The notes under the pieces were generated by a model. It was not told the DNA's origin, did not search any database, and saw only the letters and a list, made by a program, of their open reading frames with translations. A stretch of DNA of 64,000 nt from Tunturibacter empetritectus (GTDB taxonomy: Bacteria > Acidobacteriota > Terriglobia > Terriglobales > Acidobacteriaceae): NCBI RefSeq assembly GCF_040358985.1, contig NZ_CP132932.1:434001-498000 (forward strand), in the 5' to 3' direction. The translations under genes were made by a program, and so were the position numbers. Shown here in pieces: positions 51,737-61,580 of this stretch (position 1 is the first letter of the stretch; each line of letters starts with the position of its first letter).

Positions 51737-52527
51737 CTACCGCAAAAGACCAGCCGCCAGCGTCGCATCTCGAACTCGTTCCATCCCCTGCTCATCCCCT
51801 GCTCCCACCCGCCTCGCCGCCAGCACGTCATACTTCCCGTAGTCGATCGTCACCTTCGCCTCGCCGCCAATCCGTACATGCGTCGTCGAAACATTCTTCG
51901 CAGGAACCCAAACATCCCCCCGCCGCATGTACCACGAGTCGAACGCTGCGCAGTCAATCATCCAGGAAGGACTCTTCACCGGCTCCCCCATTACGCGCAC
52001 CATGGCAAAGTCATCCATGCTCACTCACACCTTCCCCCGGTAGGCCACCTTGCTCGAGACCTTCGGTTCCACCTTCAGCACCCACGTGTTCACGCCAGCC
52101 AGTTGCTCCTGCCCCACCAACTCCACGTTATAGGTGTCGGTCGAAAACAGCGACCGCTGCCAATCCATCTTTGCAGCCGTCTGCTCTTCTCTCTCCACCA
52201 GTCTGTGCAACACCTCCTTACACAACACCTTCGAGCCTGACTCCGACAGCACCGTGAAGTACTTCCGCCCCGGAGCCACATACTCCGCCCGCACCACCAT
52301 CTCCGCGTGGTGCCTCCCGCCGGTTCCGTCGTACTCCAGATGATAGGTGCGGTCCGTCCTGTAGTGTTCCAGTGCCGCCTGCCGCTCGCCGTTTTTCACC
52401 AGCATGCGGCCAACAATCACCTCAGCCGCGATCGCAATCCACTCTGCGCCTGCACCCACCCCGCACAGGCCATCACCATGGAGAACAGGAGACCGGGAAA
52501 CATCAGCGCCTTCGCCAGAAGCCACAT
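51737..52527 (-). pseudogene. Decayed LolA/RseB-like secreted protein (frameshift and nonsense)
   Basis: A perfect Shine-Dalgarno GGAGGTGA precedes an ATG at 52525-52527 that opens with a signal peptide (MWLLAKALMFPGLLFSMVMA). After VQAQ the frame hits a stop within about 9 codons. The family sequence (AAEVIVGRMLVKNGERQAAL and on) continues in another frame, so one base was lost near 52440. The second frame runs to GKV and then an in-frame TGA (52025-52027) in a position where Trp is expected, after which SMDDFAMVRVMGEPVKSPSW and the rest continue in frame to 51737. Two separate lesions make it a pseudogene. The LolA/RseB-like fold is inferred from the AxVxMxDFAMVRVxGEP pattern. Confidence 0.85.
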
Positions 52528-52653
52528 GGAATCACCTCCGAACTAAAGAGATTTCATCACGCTGCACCAGAATCAGTGCAAACAAACCATGTACGTCTGA
52601 ATATTTCTCAGTGAATGGCCCGGCAATGGCCCGGCTCCACGGCGAAGTTGTTT

Positions 52654-53904
52654 TTACGCCTTCGCAAACAAATCTTCGCGAGGATCCTCCGGATTCAACT
52701 TCGCCAGCTCCCGCAGAATCTCCTTGCTCCGCTCATCCTGCACCTTCGGCACCACGATCTTCACCTCAACAATCTCATCCCCGCGCACTCCTTCCCGCGA
52801 GGCCGAAGGCACGCCCTTCTCCCGCAACCGCAGCTTCTGCCCCGTCTGCGTACCCGGCGGAATCTTCAACTGCGTCCGCGCTCCACTCTCATGAGAATCG
52901 ATCGTTGGCACGTCAATCTTCGCTCCCAGCGCTGCCTCCGTCATCGTAACCGGAACAGTTACATATATGTCATCCGCACTCCGCGTAAATACCGGATGCG
53001 TCCCCGCCTTGATGATCAAAAACAGATCTCCGGCAGCCCCACCGTTGATCCCGGCATTGCCCTTCCCCGCCAGCCGAATCCTCTGCCCATCGCGCGTCCC
53101 CGCCTTGATGCGAAACTCCAGCGGCTCCCGCTTCGTCACCACGCCCTCGCCATCGCACGTCGGGCAGAAGTTCTGCACCTTCCCCAACCCGCCGCACCGA
53201 GGGCATTGAATGTTGAACTTCATCCGGCCGCCCATCTGCGTCACCTGCCCCGACCCATGGCACTCCGAGCACTCCACGCTCCCGCCCGTCGTCGACTTCC
53301 CCTTGCACGTCGGGCAGACCTCCTGCCGCTGAATCTCCAGCCGCGCCACGCCGCCGCGCACCGCCGTCCAGAAGTCCACGCTCACCTGGTACTCAAGATC
53401 AGTCCCAGGCTGCGGCCCGCGCGAAGCCTGTTTTCCGCCGTTGAACATCCCGCTGAAGATGTCCTTGAAGCTCCCGCTAAACCCACCGCCCGGCTCCTGC
53501 TGCTGCGCCGCTCGCCCACTCTGAAAGTCCGAAAAATCGAAACCGCCAAAGTCGAACGGAACCTCCTGCCCACCACGCGGTCCACGCTGCGCCCCACCAT
53601 ACCCACCAGAAGAAGACGCGCCTCCGCCATGGCCGCCACGAGCAGCAGCCTCCGCCGCAGCCGGGTCGATATTGTCCGAGTAGAACCCAAACTGGTCGTA
53701 GATCTTCCTCTTCTTCTCATCACTCAAAACATCGTTCGCCTCGGAGATCTCCTTGAACTTCTCCTCAGCTTTTTTGTCATTCGGATTTACATCCGGGTGA
53801 TACTTCCGAGCAGCCTTCCGAAAAGCCTTGCGAATCTCATCTGCCGTCGCCGTCTTCTTTATGCCCAGCGTGCCGTAGTAGTCCTTCGTCTGTGTCGTCG
53901 CCAT
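52654..53904 (-). CDS. dnaJ: Chaperone DnaJ
   Basis: 416 residues. The J domain (residues 8-72) has the HPD motif in [12 protein letters not shown] long Gly/Ser/Gln-rich region follows. The four zinc-finger repeats are VCPTCKG, ECSECHG, QCPRCGG and FCPTCDG, and the C-terminal substrate-binding domains are complete. It stimulates DnaK ATPase. It sits 50 bp after the Fpg/Nei gene on the same strand. No HAIR element is visible in front of it, so its transcription may begin further upstream. Confidence 0.96.
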   Translation of the reverse strand: MATTQTKDYYGTLGIKKTATADEIRKAFRKAARKYHPDVNPNDKKAEEKFKEISEANDVLSDEKKRKIYDQFGFYSDNIDPAAAEAAARGGHGGGASSSGGYGGAQRGPRGGQEVPFDFGGFDFSDFQSGRAAQQQEPGGGFSGSFKDIFSGMFNGGKQASRGPQPGTDLEYQVSVDFWTAVRGGVARLEIQRQEVCPTCKGKSTTGGSVECSECHGSGQVTQMGGRMKFNIQCPRCGGLGKVQNFCPTCDGEGVVTKREPLEFRIKAGTRDGQRIRLAGKGNAGINGGAAGDLFLIIKAGTHPVFTRSADDIYVTVPVTMTEAALGAKIDVPTIDSHESGARTQLKIPPGTQTGQKLRLREKGVPSASREGVRGDEIVEVKIVVPKVQDERSKEILRELAKLNPEDPREDLFAKA

Positions 53905-53954
53905 AATCTTTCTTCCATTCTCTTACCAATGCGCCTCACGCGCATCTCTAAACC

Positions 53955-54857
53955 TCACTGAGCCTGCGAATCCGGCCCCGCCTGGCATACCGGACACCAG
54001 AACAAGTTCCGCCCGGCCATTACCTTCGTCAAAATCTTCGTCCCGCTGATCCAGCAGGGCCGTCCCTGCCGCCGATACACATAATGCGCCTCTTCCTTCA
54101 GCACTGGCCCACTCTTATGCGGCCGATCCTTCGGCTTGGTCGTCACAATCCTCCGGTCAATCATCCCCGCCTTCATCAACACGCCCGCCTCCTTCCATAT
54201 CGACCGCAGCGTGCTCTCCTCTACCTCCTTCCCCGGCGTAAACGGACTCAGCCTCGCCCGAAACAACAACTCCGCGCGATAGATATTCCCAATTCCAGCC
54301 GCCACCGACTGGTCCATCAACAACTCCCCAATCGTCTTCTTACTCTTCGCAACCCTCGCAATCATCTTCTCCGGCCCATCCCCATTCAGCGGATCCGGCC
54401 CCAGCCGCTCCAGCAGAGCATCCCACTTCTCCTGCGAGTAGATCGAGCAGTCCATCGGACCTCGCAGCTCCACCCAGGCCACCTTTGCAGCCTCAATATG
54501 GCCAGTCCCGTCGTCATCCGAGTACCACGCATGCCGCTTACTCACTCCCGGAGCCGCAGGCTTCTTCACCGCCGCCTCATTCCACATCCGCAACCGCAGC
54601 GCACCACGCACATCCGGCAGCGGCCCCGATCCCTCCGTAAAGTCCCCCTGCAGCCCAAGGTGCACATGCAGAATCAAGTCCTTCCCAAAGTCATACCCCA
54701 GGTGCTTCCCCACAGCCAGCACGCGCCGCAGCTTCTTCCCATCGATGATCCCCGCATCGACAAACCGCCCCTGCGGCCCATCCACCCGAACCATCTTCCC
54801 TGCAAACGCAGCCGCGTGTCTCTCGGCCCAACGATGAATCTCATTTCCCTCAGGCAT
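53955..54857 (-). CDS. Fpg/Nei-family DNA glycosylase
   Basis: 300 residues. The catalytic N-terminus is MPEGNEIHR (Pro2 nucleophile, Glu3), the active-site Lys is in AVGKHLGYDF, and the helix-two-turn-helix region (VAAGIGNIYRAELLFRARLSP) is present. The variant N-terminus (PEGNEIH rather than PEGPE) points to the Nei side of the family. The zinc finger reads RPCWISGTK...FWCPVCQ, so the first CxxC is CxxS and one of four Zn ligands is missing. It excises oxidised bases. Overlaps the upstream gene's stop by 8 bp. Confidence 0.9.
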   Translation of the reverse strand: MPEGNEIHRWAERHAAAFAGKMVRVDGPQGRFVDAGIIDGKKLRRVLAVGKHLGYDFGKDLILHVHLGLQGDFTEGSGPLPDVRGALRLRMWNEAAVKKPAAPGVSKRHAWYSDDDGTGHIEAAKVAWVELRGPMDCSIYSQEKWDALLERLGPDPLNGDGPEKMIARVAKSKKTIGELLMDQSVAAGIGNIYRAELLFRARLSPFTPGKEVEESTLRSIWKEAGVLMKAGMIDRRIVTTKPKDRPHKSGPVLKEEAHYVYRRQGRPCWISGTKILTKVMAGRNLFWCPVCQAGPDSQAQ

Positions 54858-55467
54858 CGTCTCTCAACCTCGTCGCAGTCACCTGCGTCTGATATCGCCG
54901 CCGAATACGCCGCGGCCGCCCACTCGAATTCAACTCATACTGATAGTGCTCAACAATCCGCTCCGGAGTCCACAGCGCCCAGTGCTCTCCCTTCTGCGTC
55001 TGCATCCGGTCCATCTGGATCTCATCCATCTGCCGCATCATCCGCTGCAAATCTCGATAGTGTTCCGTGTAAGCACTCTCTTCACTCTCAATCAACAGCT
55101 GCATGTCCACATAAACCGGCTGAGCCCATTCGTAGAACGTGTGCCAGACATCGTAAACATCCAGGTGGCCCTTCTTCACCAGCAGCGAAAGATGCTCATA
55201 AAAATCCAGCACCTCGAACGCGCTCACCGGAGGCTCCTCCACCGTCCACGGCTTCAATCCCTTCTCGTCCAGCCGAGACTCCGCAAGCCTCCGCCTCACC
55301 GCCACAAACCTCTCTGACAGAAAAAAACTCAGCTGCTTCTCAAGATTCTCCACCGCCCGGTAATCCCGCTCATGCCGCAGCTGCAACCCGGCGTAAGAGA
55401 TGGCTCCAGCACTCGTAATCACAAGCGCAGCCGTTGCCACCGCCTGAACTGCCTCCCAATTCACCAT
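54850..55467 (-). CDS. Membrane-anchored protein of unknown function, DUF4760-like
   Basis: About 205 residues: an N-terminal TM helix (AVATAALVITSAGAISYAGL) then a long helical cytosolic body (FFLSERFVAVRRRLAESRLD, VSAFEVLDFYEHLSLLVKKG, DVYDVWHTFYEWAQPVYVDM). This is the DUF4760 plan; function unknown. Its 3' end overlaps the Fpg/Nei start by 8 bp, so coupled translation is likely. The ATG at 55467 is chosen over 55485 because the TM helix follows it directly. Confidence 0.75.
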   Translation of the reverse strand: MVNWEAVQAVATAALVITSAGAISYAGLQLRHERDYRAVENLEKQLSFFLSERFVAVRRRLAESRLDEKGLKPWTVEEPPVSAFEVLDFYEHLSLLVKKGHLDVYDVWHTFYEWAQPVYVDMQLLIESEESAYTEHYRDLQRMMRQMDEIQMDRMQTQKGEHWALWTPERIVEHYQYELNSSGRPRRIRRRYQTQVTATRLRDDA

Positions 55468-55528
55468 CAGATGCCCTCCAGGCAATCACCTTTGTATCCG
55501 CCTAAACACATGCTATTCTGCCGAAGAT

Positions 55529-56677
55529 TTGCATTTCCTTGCCCTACCCGGGCTCCGAGAACATTTTTTGGCTGCTTCAAGCGTTGGTTTTTATCGCCCC
55601 GAGCTCGACGTCCTACGCTTCCTCGCCTTTCTTCTCGTCTTCCTCTTTCACGGCCTCGACGTCCCTGACGGCCTCTTAAGCTCCCTTCGCATCTCCGGTG
55701 CACTCGGCGTCTGCCTCTTCTTTCTCCTTAGCTCCTACCTCATCACCGAACTCCTGGAGCGCGAAAAAAAACAGTCCGGCGCCATTCACCTCAAAGCCTT
55801 CTACATCCGTCGCGGCCTGCGCATCTGGCCTCTCTACCTCACGGTCCTCATAGCCGACTATCTCTTTCCGCACCGTCTGCATCCCGGAGTCTTCTCGACC
55901 TCGCGCCTCGTGGCGTTTCTTCTCATCGCCGGAAACTGGTATGTTGCCCATCACGGCTTCACTTTCACCATGTCCACGCCTCTCTGGAGCATTCCAGTCG
56001 AAGAGCAGTTCTACATCCTCTGGCCCTCAGTCCGTAAATACCTCCACCGCTCCGGCTCCATCATCTTCTCCATCGCGATGTTCTTCATCGCCTACATCGC
56101 CCTCGCCTGGCTCTGCCACATCGGCGCAGATGTCACTACTTCCATCTGGGTCAACAGCTTTGTTCAGTTCCAGTTCTTCAGCACCGGAGCCATACTTGCC
56201 CTGGCCCTGCGTGGCCGCGCTCCAAACCTCCATCCCTTCCTACGAATCGTTCTCTTCCTCGCCGGGTTGTCGACTCTCGTACTTGCCCAACATATCTTTC
56301 AGATCAAAGAGAGCCTTGCCGCTGGCGCCTTCCATCTCATCGCTCCCGGCTATCTCTGCGCCAACATCGGCTGCATTCTTCTCTTCTTTAGCTTCCTCGG
56401 GGAATCCCGCCTCGGCAAACTCAAACCACTTGTCTACCTCGGAAAGATCTCCTTCGGACTCTACGTCTTTCACTGGATGATGATCGAAGTCGCCGGCCGC
56501 GCTCTCCGACCCAGATTCATCAACCCTCAAACAGCAAGGACGACGGCCAACGCAATGGAATTAGCGCTTGCCTTCGTCCTCACTGTCCTGATTGCTTCTC
56601 TTTCGTATCGATTCTTTGAAGCGCCCATCCTGCGTTTCAAAAAGCGTTTCGAGTTTGTTCGAACACGCTCCATCTAA
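55529..56677 (+). CDS. OafA-like acyltransferase (acyltransferase_3 family)
   Basis: 382 residues with about ten TM helices. The family motif RPELDVLRFLAFLLVFLFH begins the first helix (R and H conserved in acyltransferase_3). It probably O-acylates a surface glycan or peptidoglycan. The start is uncertain: TTG at 55529 or TTG at 55568; no ATG fits. Divergent from the DUF4760-like gene. Confidence 0.85.
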   Translation: MHFLALPGLREHFLAASSVGFYRPELDVLRFLAFLLVFLFHGLDVPDGLLSSLRISGALGVCLFFLLSSYLITELLEREKKQSGAIHLKAFYIRRGLRIWPLYLTVLIADYLFPHRLHPGVFSTSRLVAFLLIAGNWYVAHHGFTFTMSTPLWSIPVEEQFYILWPSVRKYLHRSGSIIFSIAMFFIAYIALAWLCHIGADVTTSIWVNSFVQFQFFSTGAILALALRGRAPNLHPFLRIVLFLAGLSTLVLAQHIFQIKESLAAGAFHLIAPGYLCANIGCILLFFSFLGESRLGKLKPLVYLGKISFGLYVFHWMMIEVAGRALRPRFINPQTARTTANAMELALAFVLTVLIASLSYRFFEAPILRFKKRFEFVRTRSI

Positions 56678-56680
56678 GCA

Positions 56681-56851
56681 TCAGTTCCAAACCTGCCGCG
56701 CCTCAATCGCCTCGATCGAAAACATCTGATCCGGCTCCATCTGCTGCATGCGCTGCATAAACTGAACTGCTTCTTCCTTGGTGTCGAACATCATCCGGTT
56801 GTACAGCCGGCCTGCTCGAACCTGGTCGCACTTCCACATCGTCTCGGTCAT
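56681..56851 (-). CDS. Small 56-residue conserved-looking protein
   Basis: 56 residues starting MTETMWKCDQVRAGRLYNRM and ending EAIEARQVWN. A strong Shine-Dalgarno (GGAGGGAAGACC before the ATG) supports this start over the longer in-frame reading from 57043. It is acidic/basic mixed with no membrane segment. Its position, just after the dnaK terminator and tail to tail with the acyltransferase, suggests a separate small transcript. Function unknown. Confidence 0.7.
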   Translation of the reverse strand: MTETMWKCDQVRAGRLYNRMMFDTKEEAVQFMQRMQQMEPDQMFSIEAIEARQVWN

Positions 56852-57000
56852 GGTCTTCCCTCCAAGCAATCGATTGAGTTCCAGGTTCTCCATCCAAAAC
56901 ATTCCAGCGTACTGATCTTCTCTCTTCTTTCTGGTCACCGCTACACACCTTTCTGGTGATAGACGCACTCTACACGCCAACCACCGCATCCCAAACCGGT

Positions 57001-57041
57001 AAAAAGAAGGGGCACCCCGGCAGGAACGCCCCCTTCTTTTC
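57001..57041 (-). terminator. Rho-independent terminator of dnaK
   Basis: On the minus strand GAAGGGGGC-(12 nt)-GCCCCTTCTTTTT: a hairpin with a T run about 30 bp after the dnaK stop. Confidence 0.88.
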
Positions 57042-57071
57042 ATACGATCAAACCAGCGTTACGGATTACAC

Positions 57072-58988
57072 TTATTTCTTTTCATCGACGTCGACGTACT
57101 CAGCATCAATGACGCCTTCATCCTTCTTCGGTTCTTCATGAGCTTCGGTCGCGCCTGTCGCACCATCGGTCGGCGTTGAAGCCGCAGAGGCCTTGTACAT
57201 CGCCTCAGCCAGCTTGTGGCTTACTGTAGTAAGACGATCCTTCGCAGCATTCAGCTCTGTCGCACTCGGCGTTCCCGCCAGAGTCGTCTTCGCCTCAGCC
57301 AGCGCAGTTTCAACCTCACTCTTATCTGATGCCTGAACCTTATCGCCGGCATCCTTCAACATCTTCTCGATGTTGTAGACCAGCGAATCAAGCCCATTCC
57401 GAGCCTCAACTGCATCGCGCTGCTCTTTATCTTCCGCGGCATGAGCTTCGGCATCCTTCGCCATCCGCTCAACCTCTTCCTTGCTCAGGCCCGACGAACT
57501 CGTAATCGTAATCTTCTGATCCTTGCCCGTCGCATTGTCCTTCGCCGTCACATTCAGAATGCCGTTGGCGTCGATGTCGAACGTAACCTCGATCTGCGGC
57601 ACGCCACGCGGAGCCGGAGGAATTCCAGCCAGCTTGAACTTGCCCAGCGTCCGGTTCTGCGACGCCATCGGCCGTTCCCCCTGCAGCACATGCACCTCAA
57701 CCTCAGTCTGCGAGTCAGCCGCTGTCGAGAACGTCTCCGTCTTCTTCGTCGGAATCGTCGTATTCCGGTTGATCATCGCCGTCGCCACGCCGCCCATCGT
57801 CTCAATCGACAACGTCAGCGGAGTCACATCGAGCAGCAACAGGTCCTTCACCTCGCCGGCCAGCACACCAGCCTGAACCGCCGCGCCAATTGCCACAACT
57901 TCATCCGGGTTCACACCCTTATGCGGCTCCTTGCCAAACAGGTCCTTCACCAGCTGCTGAATCTTAGGCATACGAGTTTGGCCACCGACGAGAACCACCT
58001 CATCGATCTGGCTCGCATCCACGCCGGCATCCTTCATCGCCTGCTTCGACGGCCCAATCGACCGCTGCAGCAGATCATCCACAAGGCTCTCAAGCTTCGC
58101 ACGAGTCAGCTTCCGCACCAGGTGCTTCGGACCACTCGCATCCGCCGTAATAAACGGCAGATTGATCTCCGTCTCCTGCGCCGTCGACAACTCGATCTTC
58201 GCGCGCTCCGCAGCATCCTTCAGCCGCTGCAACGCCATCTCGTTGCCCTTCGAGTGCAGGTCAAGCCCAGTCTCCGACTTGAACTCCGCAATCAGCCAAT
58301 CCACAATGCGCTGGTCAAGATTGTCGCCGCCTAGGTGCGTATCGCCGTTGGTCGACTTCACCTCAATCACGCCTTCGCCAACCTCAAGGATCGAGATATC
58401 GAACGTACCGCCGCCGAAGTCATACACGGCAATCGTCTCGTCCTTCTTCTTATCCAGCCCATACGCCAGCGCAGCCGCAGTCGGCTCATTCACAATGCGC
58501 TTCACATCAAGGCCGGCAATCTTGCCCGCATCCTTCGTCGCCTGCCGCTGCGCATCGTTGAAGTAAGCCGGAACCGTAATCACAGCCTCCGTCACCGACG
58601 TGCCGAGATAGTCCTCCGCAGCCTTCTTCAACTTCTGCAGAATCATCGCCGAGATCTCAGGCGGGGTGTACTCCTTACCCTGCGCCACCACAACGATGTT
58701 GTCGCCCTTCGCCACCACCTTGTACGGCACCATCTTCAGCTCATCGCCAACTTCATTCAGGCGACGGCCCATAAACCTCTTGATCGAATAGATCGTGTTC
58801 TCCGGGTTCGTAATCGCCTGGCGCTTGGCCACCTGGCCCACAAGCCGCTCCCCGCTCTTAGTAAACGCAACCACAGACGGAGTTGTCCGGCCGCCCTCTT
58901 CGTTCGGGATCACCTTCGGCTCGCCGCCTTCCATAACCGCAACGCACGAGTTCGTCGTTCCCAGATCAATTCCAATAATCTTCGCCAT
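57072..58988 (-). CDS. dnaK: Chaperone DnaK (Hsp70)
   Basis: 638 residues, normal length. It starts [20 protein letters not shown] and has the Hsp70 signatures [23 protein letters not shown] and [14 protein letters not shown], the linker [12 protein letters not shown], and ends in an acidic tail ([13 protein letters not shown]). It is the ATP-driven chaperone. The ATG at 58988 is chosen because the family begins [15 protein letters not shown]-like operator lies upstream and a terminator follows. Confidence 0.97.
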   Translation of the reverse strand: MAKIIGIDLGTTNSCVAVMEGGEPKVIPNEEGGRTTPSVVAFTKSGERLVGQVAKRQAITNPENTIYSIKRFMGRRLNEVGDELKMVPYKVVAKGDNIVVVAQGKEYTPPEISAMILQKLKKAAEDYLGTSVTEAVITVPAYFNDAQRQATKDAGKIAGLDVKRIVNEPTAAALAYGLDKKKDETIAVYDFGGGTFDISILEVGEGVIEVKSTNGDTHLGGDNLDQRIVDWLIAEFKSETGLDLHSKGNEMALQRLKDAAERAKIELSTAQETEINLPFITADASGPKHLVRKLTRAKLESLVDDLLQRSIGPSKQAMKDAGVDASQIDEVVLVGGQTRMPKIQQLVKDLFGKEPHKGVNPDEVVAIGAAVQAGVLAGEVKDLLLLDVTPLTLSIETMGGVATAMINRNTTIPTKKTETFSTAADSQTEVEVHVLQGERPMASQNRTLGKFKLAGIPPAPRGVPQIEVTFDIDANGILNVTAKDNATGKDQKITITSSSGLSKEEVERMAKDAEAHAAEDKEQRDAVEARNGLDSLVYNIEKMLKDAGDKVQASDKSEVETALAEAKTTLAGTPSATELNAAKDRLTTVSHKLAEAMYKASAASTPTDGATGATEAHEEPKKDEGVIDAEYVDVDEKK

Positions 58989-59049
58989 CCCACATCCCCA
59001 TTCCGGGCGCACAGCCCATCTATATTGTTTGACATCCCAAGGATCTCAC

Positions 59050-59070
59050 CTTGAGTCACTTATTGTCAAG
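59050..59070 (-). promoter_or_regulatory. HAIR-like HspR operator overlapping a TTGACA -35 of dnaK
   Basis: On the minus strand the site reads CTTGACA-ATAAGTG-ACTCAAG. The HAIR consensus known from actinobacteria is CTTGAGT-N7-ACTCAAG, so one half is perfect and the other has two mismatches. The left half contains TTGACA (plus 59064-59069), a perfect -35. A -10 at 17 nt is only weakly TATAAT-like. It lies 62 nt before the dnaK ATG. Confidence 0.75.
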
Positions 59071-59347
59071 TATTCTGATGCACCGGGTCACCTCCTGATT
59101 GCGACACCCTTACCTTTTTCCTTAGATAGAGTTAGCTCTCCCCCTTCTACGATATAAAGGCGCCTGGCCAGGCAAAATAAATCCGCCACACCCCTCTTCA
59201 GCCCCTCCCTACCGCCGATAAATCAAACACGCGGTTTGCCAAAAATCTCACGCCGCCTCAAACCTCCGGTACACCGAAGGTGTCATTGTCGCCCTTGATG
59301 CCCCCGGATACGCTTCCCTCAATTCTGTATCACTTGGAGCGTTGCTC

Positions 59348-59635
59348 ATGCCTACCCCTTCTGCCCGCCGTACCGCACGTCGTCTCCTGAAAGTCGCCTC
59401 CCTGGGCCTGGCTGGCCTCCTCGCCGGACTCCTCTCCGGTTGCAACGCCACCGAAGACATCAACTCCACCAATATCTCTTCCACCAGCTACAGCTGGTCC
59501 ACCCACCTTCCCAAGAGCCTCGACTCCGTTCAGGTCCCCCCGCTCCGCCACGCGCCCTCTACCCGCAGGCTCCAGGGCGGATCTTTCCGTACAGTCTCCC
59601 AGTCGATGGGCCCGAGCGGCCGCAACCCCTCCTAA
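59348..59635 (+). CDS. Small lipoprotein
   Basis: 95 residues. The signal ends in a lipobox (LAGLLAGLLSGCNATE), so it should be lipid-anchored at Cys31. The mature part is Ser/Thr/Pro/Arg-rich with no known motif. A GGAG 8 nt before the ATG at 59348 and a strong terminator at 59691 support a real gene. In-frame TTG at 59342 is not preferred. The stretch 59071-59347 in front of it holds the dnaK promoter region and nothing else I can name. Confidence 0.75.
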   Translation: MPTPSARRTARRLLKVASLGLAGLLAGLLSGCNATEDINSTNISSTSYSWSTHLPKSLDSVQVPPLRHAPSTRRLQGGSFRTVSQSMGPSGRNPS

Positions 59636-59690
59636 GACCCATCGACACCGACCCGGCAGCACGATCGCCGGAAACCACAACCAACCAAGC

Positions 59691-59726
59691 GCGGCAGGCT
59701 CCATCCAACGGGCCTGCCGCCTTTTT
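59691..59726 (+). terminator. Rho-independent terminator after the small lipoprotein
   Basis: GCGGCAGGC (59691-59699) pairs with GCCTGCCGC (59712-59720), followed by C and five T. It supports the lipoprotein gene upstream. Confidence 0.92.
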
Positions 59727-59815
59727 GCGTCGCTAACCGCACCAGCCTGGCCTCAAATGCATCCATTAGCTTCTTTCTCGCCTCTATCTAGGAGACAATC
59801 ACTCCACCAGAGAGA

Positions 59816-61417
59816 ATGCATCGGAAGACCATGGCCTCGGCTGCGACCGCACCACCCGATCAATCCGCCTCCGTCACGCAGGGCGTCAACCCCTGGCTGA
59901 TCGCCGCCTCCGTCATGCTCGCCACCTTCATGGAGGTGCTCGACACCGCCATCGCCTCGGTCGCACTTCCCTACATCGCCGGCTCCCTCTCTGCCTCGAA
60001 CGACGAAGCCACCTGGGTCCTCACCAGCTACCTCGTCGCCAACGCCATCGTCCTCCCCGCAAGCAATTGGTTTTCGCTCAAATTCGGCCGCAAACGATTT
60101 CTTCTCACCTGCATCGTCATCTTCACCGTAGCCAGCTTCGCCTGCGGAGCCGCCCCTACCCTCGGCATTATGCTGCTTGCCCGCGTCGTCCAGGGAGCAG
60201 GCGGCGGCGCGCTCCAACCACTCTCCCAGGCCATCCTCCTCGAATCCTTCCCGCCTGCCAAGCGCGGAGCCGCCATGGCCGTCTTCGCCTTCGGTGTCGT
60301 CGTCGCTCCCGTCCTCGGCCCCACCCTCGGCGGCTGGCTCACCGACACCTACTCCTGGCGCTACGCCTTCTACATCAACATCCCCATCGGCATCCTCGCC
60401 ATTCTCATGATCACCCGCTTCATTAAAGACCCGCCCTACATCAGCAAAGCCCGGGTTCCCGCCTTTGACCGCTACGGCTTCGCTGCCCTGGTCGTCTGGA
60501 CCGGCTGCCTCCAGGTCGTGCTCGACAAGGGCCAGGAAGACGACTGGTTCGGCGCCATCTGGATCCGCTGGGCCGTCCTCTTCCTCGTCACCTCCTTTGT
60601 CTACTTCTGCTGGCACTGCTGGCGCGACAAAGACACCATCGTCGACCTCAAGGTCCTCAAAGACCGAAACTTCCTCCTTGGCTGCATCCTCATCTTCATG
60701 TTCGGCATCGGCATCTACTCCACCGTCACCGTCCTGCCGCTCTTCTATCAGGAGCTTCTCGGCTATACCGCCTTCACCGCCGGCCTGGTCGTCGCTCCCC
60801 GAGGCATCGGAGCCGTCATGGGCATGCCCGTCATCGGCTATCTCTCCAATAAAATGGACCCCCGATACCTTCTCACCTTCGGTTTCTTCACCTTCGGCCT
60901 CACCACCCTCTACTTCGGCAACGTCACGCTCGACATCTCCCCCACCACACTCCTCCTCCCCATCCTCATCACCGGCTTCGGTCTCAGCTTCATCTTCGTC
61001 CCTATCAGCACGGCCGCCTATGGCACTCTTCAGCAGGAGCAGATCGGCAACGCCAGCGGCCTCTTCAATCTCATGCGCAACGTCGGCGGATCCATCGGCA
61101 TCTCCATCGCCTCCACCCTGCTCACCCGCCGCTCCGCCGTCCACCAGAACGAGATCATCAACTCCGTCCCCCGCACCGGCCAGCAATTCCAGAACGCCCT
61201 CGGCAGCATGACGCAAGCTCTAACCGGCTCCTTTGGCACATCCAATGCCGCAAACCCTGCCCAGGCCCAGCTCTATCAGCAGCTCCAGCGCCAAGCCTCC
61301 GCATGGGCCTTTGTCGACGTCTTTCGTTGGCTCTCTTTGCTCTGCTTTTTCTGTGTAGGCATCGTCTGGTTCTTCAAAAAAGTAAAACCAGGCAAAGCCC
61401 CCGAAGGTGCCCACTAA
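59816..61417 (+). CDS. MFS transporter of the DHA2 (EmrB/QacA) family
   Basis: 533 residues with 14 TM helices. The DHA2 motifs are VLDTAIASVALPYIAGSL, FGRKRFLLTCIVIF and the long central loop. It should be a drug/proton antiporter or efflux pump. No EmrA-like membrane-fusion or TetR-type regulator is next to it. The ATG at 59816 has AGAGAG close upstream; the one at 59831 has GGAAG 5 nt before it and is also possible. Confidence 0.88.
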   Translation: MHRKTMASAATAPPDQSASVTQGVNPWLIAASVMLATFMEVLDTAIASVALPYIAGSLSASNDEATWVLTSYLVANAIVLPASNWFSLKFGRKRFLLTCIVIFTVASFACGAAPTLGIMLLARVVQGAGGGALQPLSQAILLESFPPAKRGAAMAVFAFGVVVAPVLGPTLGGWLTDTYSWRYAFYINIPIGILAILMITRFIKDPPYISKARVPAFDRYGFAALVVWTGCLQVVLDKGQEDDWFGAIWIRWAVLFLVTSFVYFCWHCWRDKDTIVDLKVLKDRNFLLGCILIFMFGIGIYSTVTVLPLFYQELLGYTAFTAGLVVAPRGIGAVMGMPVIGYLSNKMDPRYLLTFGFFTFGLTTLYFGNVTLDISPTTLLLPILITGFGLSFIFVPISTAAYGTLQQEQIGNASGLFNLMRNVGGSIGISIASTLLTRRSAVHQNEIINSVPRTGQQFQNALGSMTQALTGSFGTSNAANPAQAQLYQQLQRQASAWAFVDVFRWLSLLCFFCVGIVWFFKKVKPGKAPEGAH

Positions 61418-61429
61418 CCACCTCTCCCT

Positions 61430-61538
61430 CCGACCAACGGGAGGACCAACCGAAGGGGTACACAAGTCACGAAGTGACCGCCCCACGCGAAGTGGGCCCG
61501 TCCGGCAGGACAAGCAATTAACAGTCCGGCAGGACAAG
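61430..61538 (+). repeat. Repeat C, copy 4, with duplicated 3' end
   Basis: It runs from CCGACCAACGGGAGGACC to GGGCCCGTCCGGCAGGAC, and then the end AGTCCGGCAGGACAAG is duplicated at 61523-61538. It lies between two genes on the same strand. Confidence 0.85.
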
Positions 61539-61568
61539 TAGTTGAGAGCCATCGCAACCCCACTGCGA

Positions 61569-61574
61569 TACCCT
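61569..61574 (+). promoter_or_regulatory. TACCCT hexamer 6 nt before the large membrane protein start
   Basis: TACCCT, a 6-nt gap, then the ATG at 61581. The in-frame ATG at 61542 is upstream of it. Confidence 0.4.
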
Positions 61575-61580
61575 CAACAC

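Noticed and set aside
59753-61216. 487-codon minus-strand open frame over the MFS gene
   Set aside because: It is a shadow with Asp/Glu/Gly runs; the plus-strand frame has 14 TM helices and DHA2 motifs.
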